49,679 bases of DNA. Origin: Verrucomicrobiota bacterium (GTDB lineage: Bacteria; Verrucomicrobiota; Verrucomicrobiia; JAWXBN01). This document shows positions 1-7,751 of this stretch, in pieces. Position 1 is the stretch's first letter; each line of letters opens with the position of its first letter. The position numbers and the translations under genes are program-made. Below the pieces are notes generated by a model that was not told where the DNA came from, made no database searches, and worked only from the letters and a program-made list of their open reading frames with translations. The DNA lies in contig JAWXBN010000102.1 in the NCBI GenBank assembly GCA_034440155.1, positions 1 through 49,679 on the forward strand, written 5' to 3'.

Positions 1-1
1 C

Positions 2-514
2 ACAAACCCCGTGGATATCCACGCCGTGTGGAGTGCCGTGATCGCCTCTGCGGCAGTCGAAAGACCCCTTATTCAAACTTACGTTTCCGCCGGGAAACCC
101 CTATCCATGGACGGGGACACATTGGTCGTCGGATTTAATAAGGCGAATGAATTTTTCGCCCACCAGCTGAATACCCCAAAACAAAAAGATTTTATCACGG
201 ACAAAATCCGCGAGGCCGCCGGACGACACCTCGCCGTTGGATTCCGGATCACGGACTCTGTGGAGGCCGCCAGCGCCCCAGCGCCCGCGCAGTCCGCCCA
301 GCCCGTCACCAGTAGGCCGAAGCCCGCACCGTCGCCCGAGAGTGTGATCACAGCTCCAGAAGAACCTCCCGCCAAGCCGGACATCGCCATTACCGCCCCG
401 CCGCGTGAACCCCAAAAGAAAAGCCTCGATGATCTCAAAAGCGACCCTTTTATTAAAGAGGCAATGGAAGTTTTCCGCGCTCGGATTATTGATTATAAAC
501 CCGCAAAAAATTAA
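2..514 (+). CDS. dnaX: DNA polymerase III subunit gamma/tau, C-terminal part (partial)
   Basis: The frame is open to the left edge, so only the last ~170 residues of a clamp-loader subunit are present. The AAA+ ATPase core lies outside the window. Visible are a compact domain (VWSAVIASAAVERPLIQTYV through about residue 80), a Pro/Ala-rich linker (about 90-135), and a short conserved tail (LDDLKSDPFIKEAMEVF) of the kind that ends many tau subunits. The DnaX reading rests on this C-terminal pattern and on the classic dnaX-ybaB-recR order, with ybaB starting 42 bases after the stop. An in-frame GTG at 11 is probably internal rather than the start. Confidence 0.8.
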   Translation, partial: TNPVDIHAVWSAVIASAAVERPLIQTYVSAGKPLSMDGDTLVVGFNKANEFFAHQLNTPKQKDFITDKIREAAGRHLAVGFRITDSVEAASAPAPAQSAQPVTSRPKPAPSPESVITAPEEPPAKPDIAITAPPREPQKKSLDDLKSDPFIKEAMEVFRARIIDYKPAKN

Positions 515-556
515 TCGCGGCACACTCGACCCCACAGAGGAGATTTAAAAAAAAAT

Positions 557-874
557 ATGAATGTCATGAAAATGCTCGCCCAAGCCCAGAAAATGCAGGG
601 GCAACTCGCTAAAACCCAGGAATCGCTCAAAACCCGCACGGTCGAAGCCAGTGCAGGCGGTGGAGCGGTCACCGTCGTCTCAAATTGTGAAGGCACGATC
701 CAGTCGATTAAAATCAACCCAGAAATCCTCAAGCCAGAAGATGCCGACATGGTCTCTGACTTGGTCCTCACAGCCGTCCGCCAAGCTCAGGAATCCGGAC
801 GCAAAATCTCGGCTGACGAAATCGGACAAATCACCAAAGGCATGGACCTGCCCGGCATTAACCTCGGCCTCTAA
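557..874 (+). CDS. ybaB: YbaB/EbfC family nucleoid-associated protein
   Basis: A small DNA-binding protein of 105 residues, the usual family length. It has the YbaB core: an N-terminal helix rich in Lys/Gln (MNVMKMLAQAQKMQGQLAKT), a beta section around VEASAGGGAVTVVSNCEG, and a C-terminal helix with LVLTAVRQAQESGRKIS. Family members bind DNA as dimers and coat the nucleoid. A GAGGAG sequence at 537-542 lies 14 bases before the ATG, rather far. It sits between dnaX and recR, the arrangement conserved across many phyla, and recR begins 7 bases after its stop. Confidence 0.93.
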   Translation: MNVMKMLAQAQKMQGQLAKTQESLKTRTVEASAGGGAVTVVSNCEGTIQSIKINPEILKPEDADMVSDLVLTAVRQAQESGRKISADEIGQITKGMDLPGINLGL

Positions 875-881
875 AAGAAAT

Positions 882-1484
882 ATGCCACACGATTACCCTG
901 ATGCCCTGAAAAATGCGATTAACGCATTAAACAAATTGCCCGGCATCGGGAAACGTAGTGCAGAACGTATCGCCCTTTCCTTGCTGGAAGAAAAAAGTGA
1001 AGTAGCCAAAGAACTCATCCAGGCAATCCAATGCGCCCTGGAAAAAGTCCGGCATTGTACGACATGCGGGAACTATACCGAAGCCGACCCCTGCGCAATT
1101 TGTTTGGATCACTCACGCGACCCGGGAATCATCTGTGTGGTGGAGACTCCCCACGACATTCTCTCCATTGAAAAAGCAGGGAGTTTCCACGGAGTTTACC
1201 ATGCCCTCATGGGCCGTCTTTCCCCTTTGGACGGGGTTAATCCTGAAGATCTCCGCATCAAAGAGCTCATGGAAAGAATTACTCATTTCCCAGTCCGGGA
1301 GGTCATATTAGCGCTTGGCACCGAGCTAGAGAGCGAAACCACAGCGATTTACACAGGCAAGTTATTAAAAGAAAAAAACATCCCCGTCACCCGAATTGCT
1401 TATGGAATTTCTGCCGGAATGGGGTTAGAATACGCGGATAGCTTGACACTATCACGTGCTTTAGAAGGCAGAAGAGCAATTTAA
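882..1484 (+). CDS. recR: Recombination mediator RecR
   Basis: RecR works with RecO (and RecF) to load RecA on single-stranded DNA at gaps. The 200-residue product starting at ATG 882 has the expected length; the open frame extends further upstream but overlaps ybaB in another frame, so I reject that longer start. In order: helix-hairpin-helix (LNKLPGIGKRSAERIA, about 16-31), four-Cys zinc finger (C59, C62, C71, C74), and a Toprim domain beginning near VVETPHDILSIE. The C-terminal ISAGMGLEYAD segment is typical. The next gene starts 2 bases after the stop. Confidence 0.96.
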   Translation: MPHDYPDALKNAINALNKLPGIGKRSAERIALSLLEEKSEVAKELIQAIQCALEKVRHCTTCGNYTEADPCAICLDHSRDPGIICVVETPHDILSIEKAGSFHGVYHALMGRLSPLDGVNPEDLRIKELMERITHFPVREVILALGTELESETTAIYTGKLLKEKNIPVTRIAYGISAGMGLEYADSLTLSRALEGRRAI

Positions 1485-1486
1485 CC

Positions 1487-2092
1487 ATGACCATTAATGC
1501 TCTATTCTTTGATCTCGGAAAGGTATTGCTGAATTTTGATTTCGGCATTGCCAAAAAATCTCTCGCTAAAAAATCATCGCTGACCCCTGCAAAAATCGAA
1601 AAACGTTTCTTCTCAAATCCCGCCTTTACCCTCTACGAAAAAGGAACAATCACTACGATTGAATTCTTCCAATCCATGTCCGACTGGCTCGACTATAATG
1701 GCACTCTGGATGAAATGGCCGATATTTTCTGTGAAATTTTCTGGGAACACGAAACCAATATCGAGATAGCGAACCAACTCTCCAAAAAAATGCCCGTTTA
1801 CCTCGTCTCCAATACATGCGAGGCCCATATCGAATATTTCGAACCGAAACATACTTTCCTGCGTGAATTCAAGTTCCTCTACTATTCAAACCGCATCTGT
1901 GCCCGTAAACCTGAACCGGAATTCTACGGCCACGTCATTTCCCACAGTGGGGAAGATCCCCGGAAAAGTATTTTCGTCGATGATCTGGAGGCCAATATCA
2001 TCGGAGCCAAAAAAGCAGGGTTTAACACCATCCATCTCACCCCAAAAACCAATCTCCGCAAAGAACTCGCCCGTTTTGGGGTAGAAGCCTGA
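1487..2092 (+). CDS. HAD-superfamily hydrolase, YihX-like
   Basis: A 201-residue haloacid-dehalogenase-type phosphatase. Motif I is FFDLGKVL with nucleophile D9. The usual second acidic residue is replaced, as in the YihX sugar-phosphate phosphatase branch (FDLGNV). Motif II is at LVSNT (S108), motif III Lys at RKPEPEF (K141), and motif IV is FVDDLEANIIGA (D165, D166). The residues between about 20 and 95 form a small helical cap. The 2-base gap from recR suggests cotranscription, but there is no known functional link to recombination. The substrate cannot be read from sequence. Confidence 0.85.
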   Translation: MTINALFFDLGKVLLNFDFGIAKKSLAKKSSLTPAKIEKRFFSNPAFTLYEKGTITTIEFFQSMSDWLDYNGTLDEMADIFCEIFWEHETNIEIANQLSKKMPVYLVSNTCEAHIEYFEPKHTFLREFKFLYYSNRICARKPEPEFYGHVISHSGEDPRKSIFVDDLEANIIGAKKAGFNTIHLTPKTNLRKELARFGVEA

Positions 2093-2095
2093 CAA

Positions 2096-2181
2096 CCCAG
2101 TCACTGGGCATTTGATCATTCCCCCCCCAGCGCAACTTGCACAGGGGATAAATAAAAGCCCAGCGCGCAGTCAAGGGGGGG
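2096..2181. terminator. Convergent intergenic region with hairpins, including a C8/G7 pair
   Basis: Between the stops of the HAD gene and purS lies a short hairpin, CCCAG-TCA-CTGGG, at 2096-2108. Beyond it a run of eight C (2121-2128) can pair with a run of seven G (2175-2181). The second structure could terminate transcription from both sides, although neither has a long U-tract. Homopolymer runs of this length are unusual here. Confidence 0.35.
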
Positions 2182-2234
2182 AGAATTACATCGCCGCAAA
2201 AGAGGCTTACTGCTACGACCAAGGCCCCAGAGAC

Positions 2235-2483
2235 TTATATCTTTTCAATCGAAATTTCGTAATCCTCGATGACTGGGTTACTGAGGAGGTCTTTGGCAAT
2301 TTGCTCGAGTTTCTCACGGGTCTTTGTGATGTCCTCACCGGATATTTTTAGCTCAATGGATTTGCCCACACGGGCTTCTTCCACACATTCCATCCCGAGA
2401 TGGTGGATGGCGTTTTTCACCGTGACCCCTTGGGGGTCGAGAACGGTGCGTTTGGGCATGACAGTAACAATGGCTTTCATCAT
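2235..2483 (-). CDS. purS: Phosphoribosylformylglycinamidine synthase subunit PurS
   Basis: An 82-residue protein of the PurS family. PurS bridges the small PurL and the PurQ glutaminase in the fourth step of de novo purine synthesis. The diagnostic strings are KAIVTVMPKRTVLDPQGVTV and the central ISGEDITKTREKLEQIAKDL. A GGAG lies 11 bases before the first of two adjacent ATGs. It is preceded by purB with a 20-base gap, consistent with one transcript; purL and purQ are not in the window. One copy of the GCAAWTTGC word lies inside it (2296-2304). Confidence 0.92.
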   Translation of the reverse strand: MMKAIVTVMPKRTVLDPQGVTVKNAIHHLGMECVEEARVGKSIELKISGEDITKTREKLEQIAKDLLSNPVIEDYEISIEKI

Positions 2484-2503
2484 AAATTTAATTTCTCCGG
2501 TTA

Positions 2504-3802
2504 TTATTTAATTCCGACCTTTTTGAATGTCTGATCCACGTAACGGAAATGGATTTTCAGGTCACAGAGTTTATCAATCTCGGAAGGCTTCAGGAATCGG
2601 GCAATTTGCTTATCACCCTTGAGATTCTCGGCCAGAGATTTATCCCCCTGCCAAGTAGCCATAGCCGAACGTTGAACAGCCTCATAAGCATCCTTGCGGA
2701 GCATTCCCTTACGGGTAAGGTCGAGTAATACACTTTGGGAAAAGAAAAGGCCTTTTGTCTTCCAGAGGTTCTTCGCCATATTCTCCGGATAAACGATGAG
2801 TTTATCGACGAGATCAATCAATTTATAGAGCATGTAATCAAGGGCGATACAACTATCGGGGAAAATCACGCGTTCCGCACTGGAGTGAGAAATATCGCGT
2901 TCATGCCAGAGGGCCACATTTTCAAAGGCGGCCATGGCGTTGCCACGGATGACACGGGCCAAACCGCTCAAGCGTTCACCGGTGATCGGATTACGTTTAT
3001 GGGGCATGGCTGAACTTCCCTTTTGGCCTTTCGAGAAGAATTCCTCGACTTCCAAAACCTCGGTACGCTGGAGGTGGCGGAATTCCGTGGCCCAACGGTC
3101 TATACTGGAGGCGAGCAAGGCCAGGGTAGACATGTACTCGGCATGGCGATCGCGTTGGATTACCTGAGTCGCGAGGGGGGAAGCTTTCAGTCCGATTTTT
3201 TTGCAGACATACTCTTCGACCCGGGGATCGAGGTGGGCATGAGTACCGACGGCACCGGAGAGTTTGCCGACCCGGATATTTTCACGGGCATTTTCGAGGC
3301 GGGTGATTCCGCGGTTAAACTCATCGTACATCAGAGCCATTTTCAGGCCGAAAGTAATGGGTTCAGCATGGATCCCGTGGGAACGCCCGATCATGGGGGT
3401 TAATTTATATTTCTTCGCTTTTTTTGCGATGACCTTCAGCAGCTCATAGAGGTCGTCGAGGAGGATGTCCGCCGATTCGACGCATTGGACGGCCATCGTC
3501 GTATCGAGCAAATCGCTCGAGGTTAGTCCTTGGTGTATCCAGCGACCGGCCTTTCCTGCGGGTTTGGCGACGACTTCGAGGAATGCTAGCACATCGTGAT
3601 TAGTGACTTTTTCAAGTTCATGGATTTCTTCGACACTGGTGATTTTTGCCTTTTGGCGGATAGTCTTGGCATCGGCTTTCGGGATGACCCCGATTTGCGC
3701 CATTCCTTCACAGGCGAGCTTTTCAATTTCCAGCCAAATATCGAGTTTGGTGCGTTCATTCCAAATCTCGGCCATTTCCTTGCGTGAATAACGTGAAATC
3801 AT
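2504..3802 (-). CDS. purB: Adenylosuccinate lyase
   Basis: PurB cleaves SAICAR to AICAR and adenylosuccinate to AMP. The product of 432 residues starts at MISRYSRKEMAEIW; a TTG seven codons upstream is open, but homologues begin at this Met. Visible are the active-site segment TSSDLLDTTMAVQ, the His of IGRSHGIHAEP, and the fumarase/lyase signature GSSAMPHKRNP with its mobile catalytic Ser. Length matches bacterial PurB of the B. subtilis type. It directly precedes purS in the direction of transcription and follows terC after 66 bases. Confidence 0.96.
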   Translation of the reverse strand: MISRYSRKEMAEIWNERTKLDIWLEIEKLACEGMAQIGVIPKADAKTIRQKAKITSVEEIHELEKVTNHDVLAFLEVVAKPAGKAGRWIHQGLTSSDLLDTTMAVQCVESADILLDDLYELLKVIAKKAKKYKLTPMIGRSHGIHAEPITFGLKMALMYDEFNRGITRLENARENIRVGKLSGAVGTHAHLDPRVEEYVCKKIGLKASPLATQVIQRDRHAEYMSTLALLASSIDRWATEFRHLQRTEVLEVEEFFSKGQKGSSAMPHKRNPITGERLSGLARVIRGNAMAAFENVALWHERDISHSSAERVIFPDSCIALDYMLYKLIDLVDKLIVYPENMAKNLWKTKGLFFSQSVLLDLTRKGMLRKDAYEAVQRSAMATWQGDKSLAENLKGDKQIARFLKPSEIDKLCDLKIHFRYVDQTFKKVGIK

Positions 3803-3868
3803 AAGACAGAAGACTTCACACAAACTTAGGACAAATGAAAAGGGATTTTTTCAGGGAAAATCCGGGAT

Positions 3869-4591
3869 TTAAGCCCCCTCACCCTTTGCAGCCTTGTTTT
3901 TACGGTTAAAGTCGTAACGGAGCTGGAGGAGCTCCACAGCCAAAGCAAATCCCATCGGCAGGTAGATATAACCTTTGGGGACGTGCTGGTGGAGCCCCTC
4001 CATGACCAAGGTCGTACCGATACAAAGCAAAAAGGAAAGGGCTAGGATTTTGACGGTCGGATAAGTCGTAATGAATTGGCTGACTTTACCGGCAAAAATA
4101 ATCACGAGGATAAACGAAATCAACACTGCTCCGATAATTACTCCGAAATGGCTGGTTAATCCCACGGCGGTGATGACCGAATCAATCGAAAAAACCAAAT
4201 CAAGGACAACAATTTGTGTAATACTACTCCAAAAAGCGTCGACTGCCTTGACGGTGGTGTGTTCTTCCCTGAACTCCACCACGTGATGGATTTCTTTGAC
4301 CGCCTTATAAAGAAGGAAAAGTCCACCCGCCAGCAGTACAATATCTTTAATCGATAAATGTCCAATCACAGGATGACTCATCTTGATCAATAATCCCGCA
4401 CCAAAAAGCATAAGAATACGCAAGCCCAGGGCCAAAGCTAATCCGATAATCCGGGCTTTATTTTGCTGTTCCTTCGGCAGCCTGCCGGTCACGATCGAAA
4501 TAATCAGGATATTATCCACCCCCAGGACTAGCTCTAGGCCGATCAATAGGAAAAAAGTGGCGATTAAATTAACGTCGAGGAGGGATTCCAT
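3869..4591 (-). CDS. TerC family integral membrane protein
   Basis: A 240-residue polytopic membrane protein with about seven hydrophobic segments. It shows the TerC hallmark near the start, LELVLGVDNILI, and the mirrored acidic segment LDLVFSIDSVITAVG at mid-protein. The conserved Asp residues in these two segments are thought to bind metal. Family members (TerC, Alx, YkoY) are linked to tellurite resistance, Mn2+ homeostasis and loading of exported metalloenzymes. No other ter genes are present, so a general metal-homeostasis role is more likely. It lies 17 bases downstream of the cyclase gene on the same strand. Confidence 0.9.
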   Translation of the reverse strand: MESLLDVNLIATFFLLIGLELVLGVDNILIISIVTGRLPKEQQNKARIIGLALALGLRILMLFGAGLLIKMSHPVIGHLSIKDIVLLAGGLFLLYKAVKEIHHVVEFREEHTTVKAVDAFWSSITQIVVLDLVFSIDSVITAVGLTSHFGVIIGAVLISFILVIIFAGKVSQFITTYPTVKILALSFLLCIGTTLVMEGLHQHVPKGYIYLPMGFALAVELLQLRYDFNRKNKAAKGEGA

Positions 4592-4608
4592 AATGCCGCA
4601 GTCTATAA

Positions 4609-5184
4609 TTAAATAATAATTTTAAAGCAATTTACTTTTATACCGGAGACCTTCAAATCGAGTTTCTCCATCGAAAATATTTTTTTAACCTTGGCTGTCA
4701 CGACATTTTCACTCACCAAGATTTCGTTAGTTTGGGCAAGGTCCTCTCCCAGTTTAGAGGCTTGATTGACTGCATCCCCGAAAAAATCTTTCCCGGGGAT
4801 CAATAACACTTCCCCGTAAGATATCCCCACACTGACTGAAACCCCGTCCCCTTTATGAGTCTGGAAATGTCGGACTACCTCGACGGAAGCTTGGAGCGCC
4901 TGCTCGGGCTTATCAAATACGGCATAAGCATTATCCGCCTCAAATTTTACAATCCGACCTTTATATTCGAGGATTTTTTTCTCGACGATTTGATGCATGA
5001 CACGGATTTTGCAGAGAAAATCGACGAGCCCATTACGTTGTACAGACACGGTAAATCCGCTCATGTCCAAGATAAAAACAGCTTTTTTGACACCAAATTT
5101 TTTCCAAAGCTCTTTTTCAAAGGACCTCCTTTGCAGCTTGGGTAGCTGTACACATTTGTCGATGTAGGCATAAAATTCTTTCAT
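4609..5184 (-). CDS. Class III nucleotidyl cyclase domain protein
   Basis: A 191-residue stand-alone adenylate/guanylate cyclase catalytic domain. Metal-binding Asp residues are at D40 (ILDMSGFT) and D84 (KFEADNAYAVF), with K80 at the base-recognition position. The second half has VSVGISYGEV and FFGDAVNQASKL with N140. The Arg that normally stabilises the transition state four residues after this Asn is Lys here (K144), so activity may be reduced. An N-terminal stretch of about 30 residues has no recognisable domain and there is no membrane segment. It starts 2 bases after plsC, so the two are probably translationally coupled. A cNMP-binding protein is encoded at 15780-17438. Confidence 0.8.
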   Translation of the reverse strand: MKEFYAYIDKCVQLPKLQRRSFEKELWKKFGVKKAVFILDMSGFTVSVQRNGLVDFLCKIRVMHQIVEKKILEYKGRIVKFEADNAYAVFDKPEQALQASVEVVRHFQTHKGDGVSVSVGISYGEVLLIPGKDFFGDAVNQASKLGEDLAQTNEILVSENVVTAKVKKIFSMEKLDLKVSGIKVNCFKIII

Positions 5185-5186
5185 CC

Positions 5187-5861
5187 TTATTCCTTTCCTT
5201 TGCGGCGTTGTGCCGTCTGGGGCAAATCATCCCCGGAGAGTTTTAAGTCATCTTTCATCTGCTGGAAAAGTTCCCTAATCGAATCCCCGATCCGTCCTGA
5301 TAACTCCGTCCGGTCTTCTCCTTCCGCCGAAAAGAATGGCCGACCGAAACGGATCCAGAGGCTCTTCCTTTTTTTCCAGGCGGGAATCGAATAAATCTGG
5401 TCCGTCCCGAGGATACAGGAAGGAATAATGGGAACAGAAGCCATTTGCGCCAAGGCCGCGACCCCGGGTTGTAGGGTTGCCCCATTCAAGACTGATTTAT
5501 CCCCGGTGCGGAGTCCTCCTTCAGGATAAATGCCCAGAATGTGCCCGGCACGGAGGCGTACCAGAGCGGTTTTCACCGCTTTCCTGTCCTTGGAAAAACG
5601 GTCGATCGGAAAACAGTCCGACCATGTAAGAATACGGCCCACGACCGGAATGGTTAAAAACTCCGCCGACGTCATAAAATGGACTTGCCTTGGAACGGCC
5701 GCTATCAATAACACCGGGTCGAAATGGCTGATATGATTACCAACAAGAATCGCGGCACCCTGCTGGGGAATATACTCTTTTCCTTCCACTTTGACTTTCC
5801 AAAATGGAGCAAAAGGGAGGTTGGCCGTAATTTTGGCACATTCGTAAATGAAGCGGCTCAC
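5187..5861 (-). CDS. plsC: 1-acylglycerol-3-phosphate O-acyltransferase (PlsC family)
   Basis: A membrane-associated acyltransferase of 224 residues in the phospholipid pathway, which acylates lysophosphatidate. The catalytic HX4D motif is present as NHISHFD (H43, D48). The phosphate-binding motif is YPEGGLR in place of the common EGTRS. A further block, VPIIPSCILGTDQIY, matches family block IV. The start is GTG. Its neighbours are a CoA-binding protein (15 bases upstream) and the cyclase (2 bases downstream), so acyl-CoA or acyl-phosphate chemistry may be a shared theme. Exact acyl-acceptor specificity is not readable. Confidence 0.85.
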   Translation of the reverse strand: MSRFIYECAKITANLPFAPFWKVKVEGKEYIPQQGAAILVGNHISHFDPVLLIAAVPRQVHFMTSAEFLTIPVVGRILTWSDCFPIDRFSKDRKAVKTALVRLRAGHILGIYPEGGLRTGDKSVLNGATLQPGVAALAQMASVPIIPSCILGTDQIYSIPAWKKRKSLWIRFGRPFFSAEGEDRTELSGRIGDSIRELFQQMKDDLKLSGDDLPQTAQRRKGKE

Positions 5862-5876
5862 AGGCAGTGTAAAAGG

Positions 5877-6257
5877 CTACAGTTCATCCGGGTCGATCCC
5901 GATCGCCATAATCGAACAATCGGTAATCACATGGAGTTTCAGTTCCGTGGCTTTTTCAATAACATCATCACTTTCCGTGCCGGGATTTAGCCATACCTCA
6001 CGGGCTCCTTTTTTGGCAACGTCTACAAGGACTTTTATGGCGACAGCCGGAGGCACATAAATACTCACCATATCCAAGGTCACTGGAATGTCCAAAATCG
6101 ATTTGTAGCAGGTTACCCCTTCCACTGTGGTTTCCCGAGGATTCACAGGATAAACATCGAAGTCTTGTTGAATAAAAGCGCGCACGGCTTTATTCCCGAA
6201 TTTTGTCCGGTCACCTGAGGCTCCTATGATAGCGATGGTTGGTTTCTTTTCTGACAT
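5877..6257 (-). CDS. CoA-binding domain protein (YccU-like)
   Basis: A 126-residue single-domain protein with a Rossmann-type CoA_binding_2 fold. It has the N-terminal nucleotide loop IAIIGASGDRTKFGNKAVRA, then DVYPVNPRETTVEGVTCY and the conserved VWLNPGTESDDVIE segment. Homologues are annotated CoA-binding; their physiological role is mostly unknown. It starts 2 bases after livF and ends 15 bases before plsC, so it belongs to the same transcription unit. Confidence 0.85.
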   Translation of the reverse strand: MSEKKPTIAIIGASGDRTKFGNKAVRAFIQQDFDVYPVNPRETTVEGVTCYKSILDIPVTLDMVSIYVPPAVAIKVLVDVAKKGAREVWLNPGTESDDVIEKATELKLHVITDCSIMAIGIDPDEL

Positions 6258-6259
6258 GT

Positions 6260-6973
6260 CTATATTTCTCCAAGATAGGCTTTTTTCACGTCATCACTAT
6301 TCAAGAGGTTCCGGGCCTGATCTTCAAGCACGATTCTTCCTGTTTCGATCACATATCCCCGATCAGCCAGTTTGAGGGCTTGGTGGGCATTTTGCTCGAC
6401 AAGCAAGATAGTTGTCCCTGCCTCATTAATCTCTTTCAAGGTGGAGAAAATTGTCTGGACCACCAAAGGCGCCAGCCCGAGGGAGGGTTCATCGAGTAAG
6501 AGTAATCGCGGTTTGGCCATGAGGGCCCTTCCTATGGCGAGCATCTGCTGTTCTCCACCAGAAAGTGTCCCCGCTTTTTGATCGCGGCGTTCTTTCAGGA
6601 TCGGGAAAAGGGTAAAAATATAATCATAATCCTCCTCCAGTTCCTGGGTCTCATTCCTTAAATAGGCACCCATCTGGAGATTCTCCCATACACTCATCTG
6701 GGCAAAAACCCCTCGTCCTTCAGGCACGTGGCAGAGGCCTTCACGCACGATAATATGGGGTTTTGTTTTTTCCAAATAGTGGGATCCCCTGAAATGCATC
6801 GTGCCTGACTTGGGTTTTACCAAGCCGCTAATCGTGCGCAGGAGAGTGGTTTTGCCCGCGCCGTTACTCCCGATCAATGCGACGATTTCACCCGTTTGCA
6901 CCTCAAGGCTAATCCCGTGGAGCACCTCCACTGGACCATAGCCTACCACCAGATTTTTAATTTCGAGCATCAT
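6260..6973 (-). CDS. livF: Branched-chain amino acid-type ABC transporter ATP-binding protein LivF
   Basis: A 237-residue ABC ATPase. Walker A is GSNGAGKTT, the signature is LSGGEQQML, and Walker B with catalytic Glu is LLLLDEPSLGL; the H-loop is not resolved. LivF-specific features are the short length and the string HVPEGRGVFAQMSVWENLQ. With LivG it powers the LivH/LivM permease. livG ends 7 bases before this start. The start has two consecutive ATG codons; either could be used. Confidence 0.93.
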   Translation of the reverse strand: MMLEIKNLVVGYGPVEVLHGISLEVQTGEIVALIGSNGAGKTTLLRTISGLVKPKSGTMHFRGSHYLEKTKPHIIVREGLCHVPEGRGVFAQMSVWENLQMGAYLRNETQELEEDYDYIFTLFPILKERRDQKAGTLSGGEQQMLAIGRALMAKPRLLLLDEPSLGLAPLVVQTIFSTLKEINEAGTTILLVEQNAHQALKLADRGYVIETGRIVLEDQARNLLNSDDVKKAYLGEI

Positions 6974-6980
6974 AACCGGT

Positions 6981-7751
6981 TTAGAAATCCTCTCCCAGAT
7001 AAGCTTTGATGACTGCAGGATTTCTCCTCACCTCCTGTGGGGTACCATCGGCGATCTTTACCCCATAGTCCAGAACAGCAATTTGCTCACACAAATCCAT
7101 CATCACACCCATATCGTGTTCGATAATCAGCACGGTCAGGTCAAACCCCTCCCGTATCTGTCTGATGAGTCCTTTAAGCTCTGTTTTTTCTTGGGGATTC
7201 ATCCCAGCGGCGGGTTCATCGAGTAAAAGTAATTTCGGTTTTGTGGCTAAGGCGCGAACGATCTCAAGCTTGCGCTGTTGTCCGTAGGAAAGGCTCCCCG
7301 CCTCTTCATCACAAGAGTCCTGGAGGTTGAATTTCGCAAGCAATTGCCTGCTTTCCTGAATGACCGAATCCAAATTCAACAAATAATCCGGGGTTTGGAA
7401 TATTGTCCCGATAAAACTCTTCCGGGAAAGGTGCCTCATGGCCACTGTCACATTCTCAAGGACAGTCATCTCCCGGAAAAGGCGGATATTCTGGAATGTC
7501 CGGGCGATTCCCGTGCTATTAATCCGATGGGACTTCATTCCTGAGATATTAAGGGAGTTCAGGTAGATATCCCCTGATGTTGGTTTATAAATGCCGGTAA
7601 TCAGATTAAAAATCGTCGTCTTCCCTGCGCCATTTGGCCCGATAATCCCAAAAATACGGCCACTATCGATTTTGAGGTTGATCGAATTCACCGCTGTTAA
7701 CCCGCCAAATTTAATCGTGCATGCACGCAATTCCAGAAGTGGTGTACTCAT
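6981..7751 (-). CDS. livG: Branched-chain amino acid-type ABC transporter ATP-binding protein LivG
   Basis: A 256-residue ABC ATPase, start chosen at MSTPLLELRAC because its ATG overlaps the livM stop (ATGA). Walker A is GPNGAGKTT, the signature is LSYGQQRKLEIVRAL, Walker B is LLLLDEPAAGMNP, and the H-loop lies in LIIEHDMGVMMDLCE. The insert around GIARTFQNIRLFREMTVLEN is typical of LivG. A GCAAWTTGC copy at 7078 encodes the Gln-Ile-Ala of CEQIAVLD. Substrate class follows from the family; urea or amide importers use closely related ATPases. Confidence 0.93.
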   Translation of the reverse strand: MSTPLLELRACTIKFGGLTAVNSINLKIDSGRIFGIIGPNGAGKTTIFNLITGIYKPTSGDIYLNSLNISGMKSHRINSTGIARTFQNIRLFREMTVLENVTVAMRHLSRKSFIGTIFQTPDYLLNLDSVIQESRQLLAKFNLQDSCDEEAGSLSYGQQRKLEIVRALATKPKLLLLDEPAAGMNPQEKTELKGLIRQIREGFDLTVLIIEHDMGVMMDLCEQIAVLDYGVKIADGTPQEVRRNPAVIKAYLGEDF

